Shown here in pieces: positions 26,768 to 38,000 of a stretch of DNA of 64,000 bases. Each line of letters begins with the position of its first letter. The first letter of the stretch is position 1. The position numbers were made by a program, and so were the translations under genes. The notes under the pieces were generated by a model that searched no databases, had not been told where the DNA came from, and worked only from the letters and a program-made list of their open reading frames with translations. Source of the stretch: Vigna angularis. Its lineage: Eukaryota; Streptophyta; Magnoliopsida; Fabales; Fabaceae. The stretch lies in NCBI RefSeq assembly GCF_016808095.1, contig NC_068973.1, forward strand, positions 16,550,501 through 16,614,500, given 5' to 3'.

Positions 26768-27220
26768 GCTTTTTGTTTGTGCTTCCGACTTATCTTCCTT
26801 ACCATGTGCAAATGTCAAGATACCAAACACCCTCAAATTATCATAATGTGTTGGCTTTCTACTTTGTACCTTCGTGGAATCTTAAACTTCATCATAATAG
26901 CTTATTGACTCTTATTTATTAGATAAACAACTTTTTTTGTTGATTCCCCCAAAAAGGCCTAAGACAAATCAACTCCCAATAACATCGTCTTAAACAACTT
27001 TTTGTTTGTGTTTCCAGCTTATCTTCCATAACATGTCACCAAATATCAAGATAACAAACACCTTCAGATTTCATAATGTGTTGACTTTCTAGTTTGCATC
27101 TTCATGGGAGTCTTAAACTTCATAATAGCTTATTGACTGTTGTTTATTAGACAAACAACATTCTTTATTGATTCCACCAAAAACAACTTAGACAAATCAA
27201 CTCATAGTAACACACACCTT
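26768..27220. repeat. Tandem duplication of about 234 bp inside the copia remnant
   Basis: The block beginning ctttttgtttgtg.ttcc and running through cataatgtgttg.ctttctag and aatagcttattgact occurs twice, from about 26768 and about 27000. It is a local duplication of degenerate pol sequence. Confidence 0.65.
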
Positions 27221-27700
27221 ACACTCCAAAATGATTTTGTTCATCCTCTCATAAGCACATTTTGTTAAGGTGTACCTACCATTGTCTTATGTTTTCCTAT
27301 ACTCTTCTTTTTGCAAAACTCATTAAACTAACCTTAAACAAAGTTCAAACAAATTGTCCATTTGAGCACTTTAAGTTCTATTACTTATTGATTATGGTAA
27401 GTCACTTGTTAAATCCATGAAAAGTCTCAGTCTTTCTTTTCAAGATATAGTGCCCCAATTTCAATATATGAGACTTTCCACGTGTGCATAGATAACAAAA
27501 ATCTAGTTTCTCCCATTCTATATCGAAACAAGTTTTTGACTCAACCCCCTCACCCTAAACCTTTCTCTCTTATGACTCCCAACATTAGATGCCACAACTT
27601 CATCTAATCTTGCATTATCTTAGTAGTCTCATGCACATACATGATTAGTGTTGAACCACCCATTATGCAAAGATCGTTATTCTTCATTCCTTTAGCAATG

Positions 27701-29057
27701 ATAGATGCTCCCTTGAAAATCTTTGTATAGATCTTTGTTCATTATTGGTTGTCAAACCCTAAGATCAAACATATTAATCGACAAAAGATCTATTTTTAGC
27801 TTTGAAACATACCTCACATCTTGCAACATCTCTTTGATTATCAAATGATGAGAAAACAAGGAAATTGTTCTAATATTTAGTTTGGGAGGTGATATTAATG
27901 TCATACTAAGAAAGATGAGAATGTAAATAATAAGTCATAAGGTTGGTTGTTTCATGTTACCATGATAAGATCAAATTTATGTTCTTAAACAAAACTCTAA
28001 AAAGTTCTCACAAAGAGAAATGTCAATTTTGTATAAAAATTCATATGTCTCCCATTACATTACAAGTGTATCATTTTATGGGATGAATTAGCAAAAACCC
28101 TATACATTCTACATTAATTCCTATTTAAGTGACTTTTAATATCCATTGGTAATTAACTTATAGTGTTGCTTTTAATTCTCATGAGAACATGAGTAATTCA
28201 CTTGTTTTTTTTAATCTTTCTATGTGACCAATGAACCTCTTAATTAAAAATATAATAAAAGTTACAATGAAAACTCAAAATTACATTGACCCCATCAAGA
28301 TCATATCATCAAACATATCCAATCTTACTCACCATGCCCTGTACAAACTTATTTTTCTTAAGAAAAACTATAACTCATTCTTTAAGTTCTAGTGTCAAAG
28401 AACTCTCATGTGGAAGGTGCAACTTGAGTCAATGACTCATTGTATTTAACATTAACACCATTAAAATTATAACAAACTTATAACTATCAAGTGCTATAAC
28501 AACATTAGCATATTCTCTTTTGAAATGATAATTTGTATTTCTCTTTTTTTCTCTCATTTTCTAGATATAGATAGTTTATCTTGTAGTGACTGATCTTGTT
28601 CTTTGATTTTGAAACACTCAAATTTAATTCAATATCATTTTCTTTTCTTTAGATTCTTGAAGTTTTTATAACTTTTTATTTTGAATTGAGGTTTATTTTT
28701 CCTCTAAAATAATGATTTGTTCCTTGTTAAATAACAAAATATTTTTAAAGTATTGAAATATCTTTATAAAGATAATAAAAAATAATAAATTCAATTTGCT
28801 CATAATTTATTATTATTCTTTAATCTCTACTTATCTCAATATTCAAAATTGTTAATTAAGATATTTTTTTAACATTTTTTCACTATAAGAAATATAATTT
28901 TAAAATTCAAAATTATTGGTTAATATATTTTATTTTATAATTTCTTTTTCAACCATAAAGGGAAATAATAGATGCGCCTAAAATATAGGTTGAATATCAT
29001 GAATAGAAAAATGTATTTTAAAAAGTATATTTTGGCGGTTCAGAAACTTTTTGTTAT
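27701..29057. other. AT-rich spacer, possibly the 5' part of the degenerate copia element
   Basis: No confident coding remnant beyond about 27.7 kb. Sequence from 28.2 to 29.05 kb is AT-rich without recognisable structure. Confidence 0.45.
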
Positions 29058-29065
29058 ATATTTTT

Positions 29066-29445
29066 AGGTTTAATAGGTTCGGAGGTCCTTATATTTGTGA
29101 GTTCGTTTCAATTGGGTCCTCCAATTTTGAAAGTGATCAATTTGGTCCCTAATTTAACAAAATTGAGTCAATAATACCCTTTCCGTTAAATATAATGGAC
29201 GGCGTTAACTTTTTAAACATGTGGCATGTTGAGGCATCCTTTTATTTGCAGGTGGCACAGTTTTATTTGAAGGATGCTTCAACATACCACATGTTTAAAA
29301 AGTTAATGACGTCCATTGCATTTAACGGAAAGGGTATTATTGACTCAATTTTGTTAAATTAGGGACCAAATTGATCACTTTCAAAATTGGAGGACCCAAT
29401 TGAAACGAACCCACAAATATAGGGACCTCCGAACCTATTAAACCT
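29066..29445. mobile_element. Foldback MITE, 380 bp, 8-bp TSD atattttt
   Basis: Nearly the whole element is one long inverted repeat. The left arm begins aggtttaataggttcgg and the right arm is its complement, with a short loop near 29245-29270. The perfect direct repeat atattttt flanks it at 29058-29065 and 29446-29453. The words gacggcgttaac and caattgggtcctcc link it to a common legume foldback family. No coding capacity. Confidence 0.85.
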
Positions 29446-30802
29446 ATATTTTTATAAAAAAAAGATTAGAAACAAATTTTTTATCGCACACTTTTTAATT
29501 TATTCTGTTTTATTAGTTGAAATTTATAACGCACCTAGATTTTCATACCTGATATACGATATAGGTATCTAGCTATCCACGACACTCGTGCACCGTCTTT
29601 TCTTTTTTATGTTCAAAAACGAAAAAAAAAATGTCGGTGAGTGCGTATTTTGTGACAAAACTCCGAAGTTTTCCTTAGTGATGTATAATTATGACACTCA
29701 AAATCATGAGTTAGGAACTCAATCACCAGTTAACGTACTCAACTAAGACACTGATTAAACATTCATGAATGGCGATTTTTGAATTCGGACGGATAAAATA
29801 ATAATTATAACATTATATAATATGTAAACATAACACAAAGATTATTCTTATAATTTAATAAAAAACTAAACTAAAAATAACACATTTTTATAAACGTTTA
29901 ACATTCAAAATATACACAAATAATTAAATAGAATACACAATAATACTGAAACACAAGTTTTAGCAATACAAAATGATGCCATTTATTAATGACAAGTTTA
30001 AATTTAAAATAGAAATAAGTGATAAACATTTCACTTTTTATTTTAAAAAAATTAAAATAATGGATTAAATATGTTTTTAGTCCTTAATCTATCAAGCGAA
30101 TTTGTTTTTAGTCCCTCTTTCAAAGTAAGGTACATTTTAGTCATCTCCTTCAGTAAACCTTAATTTTTTGTCCTTCAAAACTAACGGCGTTAAAAAAAAG
30201 CTGAGCTGGCTAACGGTGAAGTGTCACGCCATTTTTTTTCTCTGACACTGAGCAAATCTTCCAAGCTTTTTTGCCACGTCAATCTTTCCCACTGTCAATG
30301 CCACACTGCCAACACAATGTCGTGTCGGCCAACCACCATGCCGCCGTGAAACCGCCACCGCAGAAACCCTAGCCGTCGCCATCCTCCATCACGCACCTCC
30401 ACCATCAACACCCAGATACGAACAACCTCATCGCGCCACCACCCAACGCGAGGAGTGCCATTACGAGTTCAACCTCTCTACCACCACTCTCCCTTCATCA
30501 TCGCGAGGCCGCCATCAAAACCTCCTCATCCTCCGTATGCTCGCATCGGACCACCACCATGAGCAACCATTCACCGCCATCGCGAGCCTCCACAACATAA
30601 CAATCAGAATCACAAAACCCTCAATCCTCTAGGAAACCTGCATCGTGAGACTTTTTCCTACGCTGCAAGCAACACTGTTGAACATCCAAACGACGAAGCT
30701 CCTCCCGACTTTCTCTTCCTGACCTGCAAGACAAAACCCAAAAAACGCAATAGCCCAAAAAACCCCAAATCAAACCCAAAAACTCAGAAAACGCATCCGA
30801 CT

Positions 30803-31050
30803 TTCATCGAAGTCCACTCCACACTCGGTGGCGATTTCCCTGATTAAATTAGAAGCATTGCTATCAGCAACAACAATCAAATCATGACCTGAATCAACAA
30901 AATCTGAAATTGGGGGTCATCGACAAGGTGGAAATGGAGATCGAAGCCTCGAGATTTGAGGGAGTTGAAGAAGAGAGAGTGTGAGGATTTGACGGCGAAG
31001 TCATCGAGCAAAACGAGAATGCGCCGATCTAAGGGTCGCTCTGGGGTGAA
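30803..31050 (-). pseudogene. Captured OST48 (oligosaccharyltransferase 48-kDa subunit) fragment
   Basis: Immediately after the cytidine deaminase piece the minus strand reads [20 protein letters not shown], then [18 protein letters not shown]. In another frame it continues with [19 protein letters not shown] and [15 protein letters not shown]. These are successive conserved blocks of plant OST48, the ER oligosaccharyltransferase subunit. The roughly 35-40 residues normally between DDP and DFVDSGHDL are missing, which suggests a skipped or deleted exon. Family assignment is from remembered conserved blocks, not a search. Confidence 0.8.
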
Positions 31051-31054
31051 GGAA

Positions 31055-31330
31055 GTGCAAAGAAGATCGTGGGGGGTGAAGCGGTGGGAGAGGACGGGGG
31101 AGAGAGGGGTGAAGTGAGGGTTGGCGTGGGAGGTGATTAGGAATTAGATATTGGGAGCGTCACAGAGTTCCTGGAAGAACTGCCGGTAGTGACCGCAAGG
31201 GGCGGCGGAGACCGCGAAGGAGTCGAGGCGGGTCTCGCCGTGGAGGGCCAGGTTGGAGAGGAGGAAGTGATCAGAGACCGCGAAAGAGTCGAGACGGCAC
31301 CGGTGAGGGAGGGAGATTGACTCAGAAAAA
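31055..31330 (-). pseudogene. Captured cytidine deaminase fragment
   Basis: Minus-strand translation gives LSNLALHGE, then FAVSAAPCGHYRQFFQEL and CDAPNI, a stop, then [10 protein letters not shown] and HRFTPHDLL. Plant cytidine deaminases have this order: a HAEQFL..NL helix, then the zinc-binding PCGHCRQF motif, then I.IL and LPHRFGP.DLL. Here the motif reads PCGHYRQ, losing the second zinc cysteine, and an in-frame stop follows DAPNI. It is a non-functional fragment, probably about 85 codons of the original. Confidence 0.75.
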
Positions 31331-31498
31331 AAATGATGTGGCACTCCACCGTTAGCCAGCTCTAGCTTTTATTTTTAATGTCGTTGGTTTTGGAGGACGA
31401 AAAATTATGGTTTTCTTGTAGCTTAGTTTGAAAGAAAGACTAAAAACAAAATCGCTTGATAGTTTAAGGACTAAAAACATATTTAATTCTAAAATAAT

Positions 31499-32046
31499 AT
31501 TAGATCAATTTTTTTTTCTCTCTAAAAGAATATTAAAGTTAAAATCTACTTGCTTATAAATTGTATATCTCTTTTATTTAAGTTGATTTTCCTTCCACAT
31601 AAGGTCAACATTAAGTCTATTAAGAGATATAATTATGATTAATCTTATAGTTTGAAAGGACGAATTGGGCTGATTTTCAGAACAATAATTATAGCAGAGG
31701 AAGTAAATATACAAATATGAGTCATTTTAATTAACTCAAAACTAGATAAGTGTAACAAAATAAATGCACCCTTTGTTTACTTGGTTATGGAAAGTGTTGT
31801 TCGATTTTAGTAAAAGTTTGCAGAGTTGAAGAATAAGAGATTTAACATTATTGTACTTTAGTTGTGGACTAGCTGGCACTACGTGTGTCTGTGTCTGAAT
31901 CGGTTATCGTGTTTGGGCGACCTTAATAAAAACAAATCACGTATTGGTGACTACGAATCTGAACAATTAACACATGTTCTGTCTCACACTTAATCTGAAC
32001 AATTATTAAAACCCCAAGACACACTGAAGATCACAGTGTGAGAAAA
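31499..32046 (+). promoter_or_regulatory. Promoter region and leader of BGAL10-like gene
   Basis: The 548 bp between the Pack-MULE target duplication and the ATG must contain the core promoter. A possible TATA-like aattattaaaacc lies near 32000-32012. No convincing operator-type repeats are seen. Confidence 0.4.
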
Positions 32047-35000
32047 ATGAAATTGTGTTTACTTGTGGCGGTGCTGCTGGTCACAGTGACACTGGTTTCA
32101 TGTGGCAATGTCAGCTACGATGGTCGCTCCCTCATCATCGATGGCCAACGCAAGCTTCTTATCTCTGCTTCCATTCATTACCCTCGAAGCGTTCCTGCGA
32201 TGTGGCCTGGTCTTGTTCAAACAGCGAAGGAAGGAGGGGTAGATGTGATTGAAACCTATGTTTTCTGGAACGGCCATGAGCTTTCTCCTGGCAATGTGAG
32301 TAGTATGAAGTCATTTATAATGCACTGCATAGTTTATCTTTGGTTAAACTTGTTGGTAAGCATTTATTTGGGGAAATCAACAAGTTAAAGTAGATTGAGG
32401 TTCTACTATAAGTTAAAATCAACTTATGTTCATAGCTTTTGTAGAAGTTTATTTATTTAACCTCTTCAAAAGTTGAAGTGCATAAGTTGATTAGTTGGAA
32501 GACAATAGATATTCTTAGAGGTTATAGTGTGATGTAAAATTTTTTAAGAGTTCCCCACTCTTGAAATTGTGAACTTCATGTAGTATTACTTTGGAGGAAG
32601 GTTTGATCTGGTCAAGTTTGCGAAGACTGTTCAGCAGGCTGGGATGTTCTTGATTCTTCGAATAGGCCCATTTGTTGCTGCAGAATGGAATTTTGGGTGA
32701 GTAATATTTTTTTTTGCTAATCTTTTCGGTTGTAAACGATTGCTTCAAGTTACAGTGTCTTTTGGTGGAGAAATTAAATAATATTATTAACCAGTTTTAC
32801 GAAGTGGATTGCAATTTCATACTTCTTAACCATAGCTGTATGTTACAGTGGTGTGCCGGTGTGGCTACATTATGTTCCAGGCACGGTATTCCGGACTTAT
32901 AATCAGCCTTTCATGGTATGTCTCTGTGCTTTGAATTATAATTGTAACTCATACCATCGTATACATGCCATCTTTATGTATTTATTTGTAGTAAAATTAC
33001 TTTGATTGTCTAACTTTGTTGTCCCTTTCTTGGGGTTCAGTATCATATGCAGAAGTTTACAACATACATAGTAAACCTTATGAAGCAAGAGAAGCTTTTT
33101 GCTTCACAAGGGGGTCCCATAATCTTAGCTCAGGCAAGTATAACCTCAAACATTGCAATTTATTTGCAGTGCCTCTGTTTGTATTCTTAGGATGGTCATT
33201 ATGGATTTGCATATGAACTGCTATTTTTGGTAGCGTTCCATCAATTTGCTAGTCTACTTTTGTCCTCTGAACATATCGTATCCAACGACTCCATTTAGCA
33301 TCTTCACAACTTTGCAGATAGAAAATGAATATGGATACTATGAAAATTTTTATAAAGAGGATGGTAAGAAATATGCCTTGTGGGCTGCAAAGATGGCTGT
33401 GTCTCAAAATACAGGTGTTCCTTGGATAATGTGCCAACAATGGGATGCTCCAGATCCTGTGGTAAGATTATACTCTCTTAGAGACGTTACTACAATACAA
33501 ACTCAAAATAAATTTAGATTTGTAGTTCTTGTTATGAGAAGATAGTGAAAACTTGCGATCATAAGTAGGAAATGTCATAAATATACATTATGCTGTGCTT
33601 AAAAATTCTTAATTTTTGCTGTTTATATTTATAATGTTTTTCTTCTTGTTTTAAATATCTGTGTTGCTGGTCACATTTAGATGATAACCAATTCATGATT
33701 CTTTTTCAGATTGATACATGCAATTCATTCTACTGTGACCAATTTAAACCCACTTCTCCAAATAGGCCCAAAATTTGGACTGAGAACTGGCCTGGATGGT
33801 ATGCTTGATCATTTTAAACCTTCCCTGCAGTCCATCATTCATATTTTTCTTCACAGAGTCCATTTTATACATATGATTATGTACGTCATGGAAATGCTTT
33901 GTGGTGAATGTTTACAAATAGACATCTTATTTGTTGGGCATAATTCAGGAATGTTTTTTTATCCATTTTCCATTGACAATTATGTATCAAGTAAAACTGA
34001 ACTTTTTCACTCGGAAAGGTTTTGGAGGTGTTTGGCAATTTTCAAAAAACAGATATTTAGGTAGATTGGAGCTGGGTTATATATGTTGATATTTGGGATC
34101 TACTAAACTTTAAGAAACCAATTCTCACCTGAGCTAAATTTGATATAAAACTATTTCTCAAAAGTCAAACACATTTTCTTTCAATCTCTCTCTCTAGTTA
34201 AACATAAATGATCATTGGATAAGTTATACTTAAAGGATGACTTGTACATGGTGCGATTCAAGCACCGTATCTATTTTCTCACCAATTGCAACTGCTCAAA
34301 TCGTACATATATTGTGAATTTTGCAATACTGCCAACCAATGCATTTGATATAGAAATTCAATATTAGGACTAGTTTTGGACCAACCTGAACCCAGTTTTG
34401 AACTGGTTTGACTCCATAAGACTTGTGTTACTGGTTCCATACTTCCACTTAATACCATTTTAAACTAGTTTTAGAAATTGCCAAAGTGGAGAAACTATAG
34501 TTCATGGATTTTAAAAGTTGTGCAATAGTCTAGAAGATAACCTAAATGCATCTGCTAGACTCAGACCTAGGAAAATAATAAAAGTATGAAACTTTCGAAA
34601 ATCTAGCCTTTTCAATTTATTTAGAACTTTAACTAAGGATGCTTTTCTTTGTCCTTCTATTTTCCCAGGATAGAGGAGTTAAAACTGTGCAATAGTTGAT
34701 ATTTGATTTTGATCTTGCAATAAGGAATGTATCTCTCATTTAGTGCTCTTCTGTCCTGGGATTTTTTATTGTTTAAAGGTTTAAGACTTTTGGGGGAAGA
34801 GATCCTCACAGGCCAGCAGAAGATGTTGCATTTTCTGTCGCTCGTTTCTTCCAAAAAGGTGGAAGTGTACACAATTACTACATGGTACAGTTTTTTTTTT
34901 CTCTTCTAAATTAGACTGTTCGGCCTGTATTAAATAATATTAAAGGACTTTATCTGAATGATATGCTATCTCTTAATTTATTTTCCTCTTGTTGATCTCT

Positions 35001-38000
35001 TTCTATTTTCCCTGTTAATTAGTATCATGGAGGAACAAATTTTGGGCGAACAGCTGGTGGTCCATTCATTACTACAAGTTATGACTATGATGCCCCGATA
35101 GATGAGTATGGTAAGACATCTAACTCAAGTTTTTCTAACGTTGTAATTGATTTATGCTCAGGTCTCTTTACCTTATATTGAAAAATGTCCCTACTTCTTA
35201 CAATCAATGCTAAAGTTCACTGCTTAATAAATTTATAATATAATGACAGGGCTACCAAGATTTCCAAAATGGGGACATCTTAAGGAACTTCATAGAGCTA
35301 TCAAGTTATGCGAGCATGTACTGCTTAATGGGAAACCGGTTAATGTCTCCCTTGGTCCTTTTGTGGAGGTATCTTCCTTCTGTCAAACATTAAGGGCTAG
35401 TACAAATATATTGTCTCTTGTTTAGCTATGAACTCTGTTGGAGATTCATATTGACTAAAAATAAGGTCAATTGTAATATATATAAGTGGACCGCAAACCT
35501 CATTTTACAAGTTAGTTTTGTAAAACTAAATTAGATATAAATCCACTTATGTGGTATTATATCCATCCCACTATGGAGAGATAGAGCAGTACATTATTTT
35601 GTGTTATTAGTCAACCATGCCATTTGACATAAACAAGTTTTTCTTTATCATTTTGCATACTAACAGAACTTTCTACGGTAAGGTATGATAATTTCTTGAA
35701 TTGGTAATTTCCTCGTTTACAACTATAATGATTATAAGCTAGACTTGACAAAATAGTTCTAGTGGACACATGTTGCATTATCTTTGTCCAATGTTATTGG
35801 TAAGGGATGTTGCAGAATTTTCATGACTGGACAGTCTGCAGTTTAGTTCAAGGAAGTAAATTTTAGCTTTGTAATATTGTCAGTTGTTGGAGAGACAACT
35901 ATTCCTGAGCCTCCACTTAATAATTAAACCTGTAGAATTGGTCCTTGACATGACATTGTGCTTCTATAACACCAAATCAATCAAGCTTTAACAATTGTGG
36001 GGTCCACCTTTGCATCCATCCCTATACTTAATCCATTCATCTGCCATTATAAGCCATTTTGTACTAACCATTGTATTGCATTTGCAGGCTGATGTCTATA
36101 CTGACTCATCCGGAGCATGCGCTGCCTTTATTTCTAATTCTGATGACAAAAATGATAGAACAGTGGAATTTCGGAATACATCATATAGCTTGCCAGCTTG
36201 GTCAGTTAGCATTCTTCCTGATTGCAAGAATGTAGTGTTCAACACAGCGAAGGTAAGTTATTGTTGTTCCAACGTGGTTGACATCATTCCTTAATAATGT
36301 ATTTACATGGAATCATCATTGAGGGCTTAGTTTAAATTTGTAATCTTTACTATAATAAATTTTAGTGATGCCAAAGATTACATTGGAACTCTGGTCTGGA
36401 AGTTCCTCTAAAATTAATGAAAAATTTGTAGGTTGATGATAAAAACAGAATTTGACTTACACCTAAAACAAAATCTTATCAATCCTACTGTTAGCTGTTA
36501 AAGTTTTGATGTTTAGATATATGCAATCAACTGCCATGAAACTGAAATTGATACTTACATGGCCTAGATCACTGTCAAAACGAGAATTTTCTCTTTAATA
36601 GAAATTATCATCATAATTAATTCCCACCTTTTCTGTTCACCCCAATCATATTAACAAATGTGACAAATTATTATTGCATAGATCTCTTTATACACTTCTT
36701 TTGGTTATTGTTTTTAGTCATGAAATTTTCTACAGGTTAATTCCCAGACAAATGTAGTTGCAATGATTCCCGGAAGTTTGCAGCAATCAAATAAAGGTGT
36801 AAATTCTTTGATATGGGACATTGTGAAGGAGAAACCAGGAATCTGGGGGACAGCAGACTTTGTCAAAAATGGTTTTGTTGATCTCATCAATACTACCAAA
36901 GATACCACTGACTACCTATGGCATACCACAAGGTTTGTCTTAGGATAAAAAATATTTGAAGTGCATGGATCAATTAAAAGGAATAAGGGTAAAAGGTACA
37001 CATGCCTATGCATAATATTGCACTAGTATTATTTAAATTTCTTTAGTAAGTAACCCCTATAAAAATGTAGATCTTAGAGTTCTACATTATTTACCTAGTA
37101 TGTACCTGCATCTTTGATGAAGAAAATATTAATGAACATTTTGATGTGGCTAAAGCAAGGGGAAGGTAACGGTTTATAGGAAAATACTAAAACTTGGAAT
37201 AAGAATTAGTAATGGTACTCCGGCAATTAAAGTAAAAAAGTTTTGACTTCCCATTGTCTTAAGTCTACTAATTGCCAGACTTGCTATCAATAAAAAGTAA
37301 ATCTGGATGTCAATGACTTGTTATGGTTTTATGTTATTATGGATACAGTTATATTTTTGTGCTCCATTCCTTCCCAGTTAACTGTAAACTTTGAAAAACA
37401 TGCTTAATATCTCTCTGCTTGGACATTCGTTGTGCTATAGGCTTTAGGATTCTAATAAATTTTATGAAATATGAATTGGTGTTCTTCAAAAGGTCTAGGA
37501 GGGTCGTAATGATTTTAGTTAGAGTCTGTGCTATATTATCAATGTTGCTTCTTTTCATAATCAATTATAAACTCATTTGTATGGTGTAATATACATTAAC
37601 TTGTATAATTTATTAAAGCGTGTTTTGAATGTGATCAAAGCTCAACTTTCTATTGATGGCAGTATATTTGTTGGTGAAAATGAAGAGTTCTTGAAAAAGG
37701 GAAGCAAACCAGTTCTTCTTATTGAGTCTACAGGTCATGCTCTCCATGCTTTTGTGAATCAGGAATATCAAGGTTATCTTCTGATAGATAATAAATTTAT
37801 TACTTTATATTTTATTAATCAACTATCATTGTGTGTTCAAGTGAGACTTGTGAGTCATTATGAAATTCAGCACATTCAACTTTTCCCCTTTTCTTCTCTT
37901 GAAATTGCATTTTCCTTGCCTTCCAAAGTGTTAAGAATAAGATGTTATTTATTAAAGTTAATTACGTACCCATCCAATGAAGCAAAATGAAATTGGAGGG

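Larger units (their letters stand above)
20470..27700 (-). pseudogene. Degenerate Ty1/copia pol, split by three later insertions
   Basis: Reading the minus strand from right to left, eroded copia domains appear in the expected order. Integrase remnants lie at about 27.15-27.6 kb (MNK.ILE, cf. RMNKTILE). A segment like the one between integrase and RT is at about 26.65-26.85 kb (SRDIIFDET). The start of RT is at about 26.13-26.4 kb (CKWVFKKKEGI). RT continues at about 24.54-24.78 kb (DVRKSFMLGNLEKNVYIKQ, then YGLKHSPR). The RT active site YIDDIL is near 23.14 kb. The connection and RNase H are at 20.5-21.15 kb (SRFIANLRHACWEALKW, then VRTKQI). Many stops and frameshifts interrupt it, so it is an old dead copy. 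The gaps between these segments are exactly the three inserted elements annotated separately. Its own LTRs were not located. Confidence 0.8.
30062..31489 (-). mobile_element. Pack-MULE, 1,428 bp, 9-bp TSD taaaataat, with captured gene fragments
   Basis: Terminal inverted repeats of about 170 bp (left ggattaaatatgtttttag; right end complement gaattaaatatgtttttag) are flanked by the perfect duplication taaaataat (30053-30061 and 31490-31498). The interior, 30240-31340, is much more GC-rich than its surroundings. On the minus strand it encodes pieces of two unrelated host genes (annotated below). No transposase is present. The element ends 557 bp before the ATG of the BGAL10-like gene, so it may sit in that promoter. 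Confidence 0.85.
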
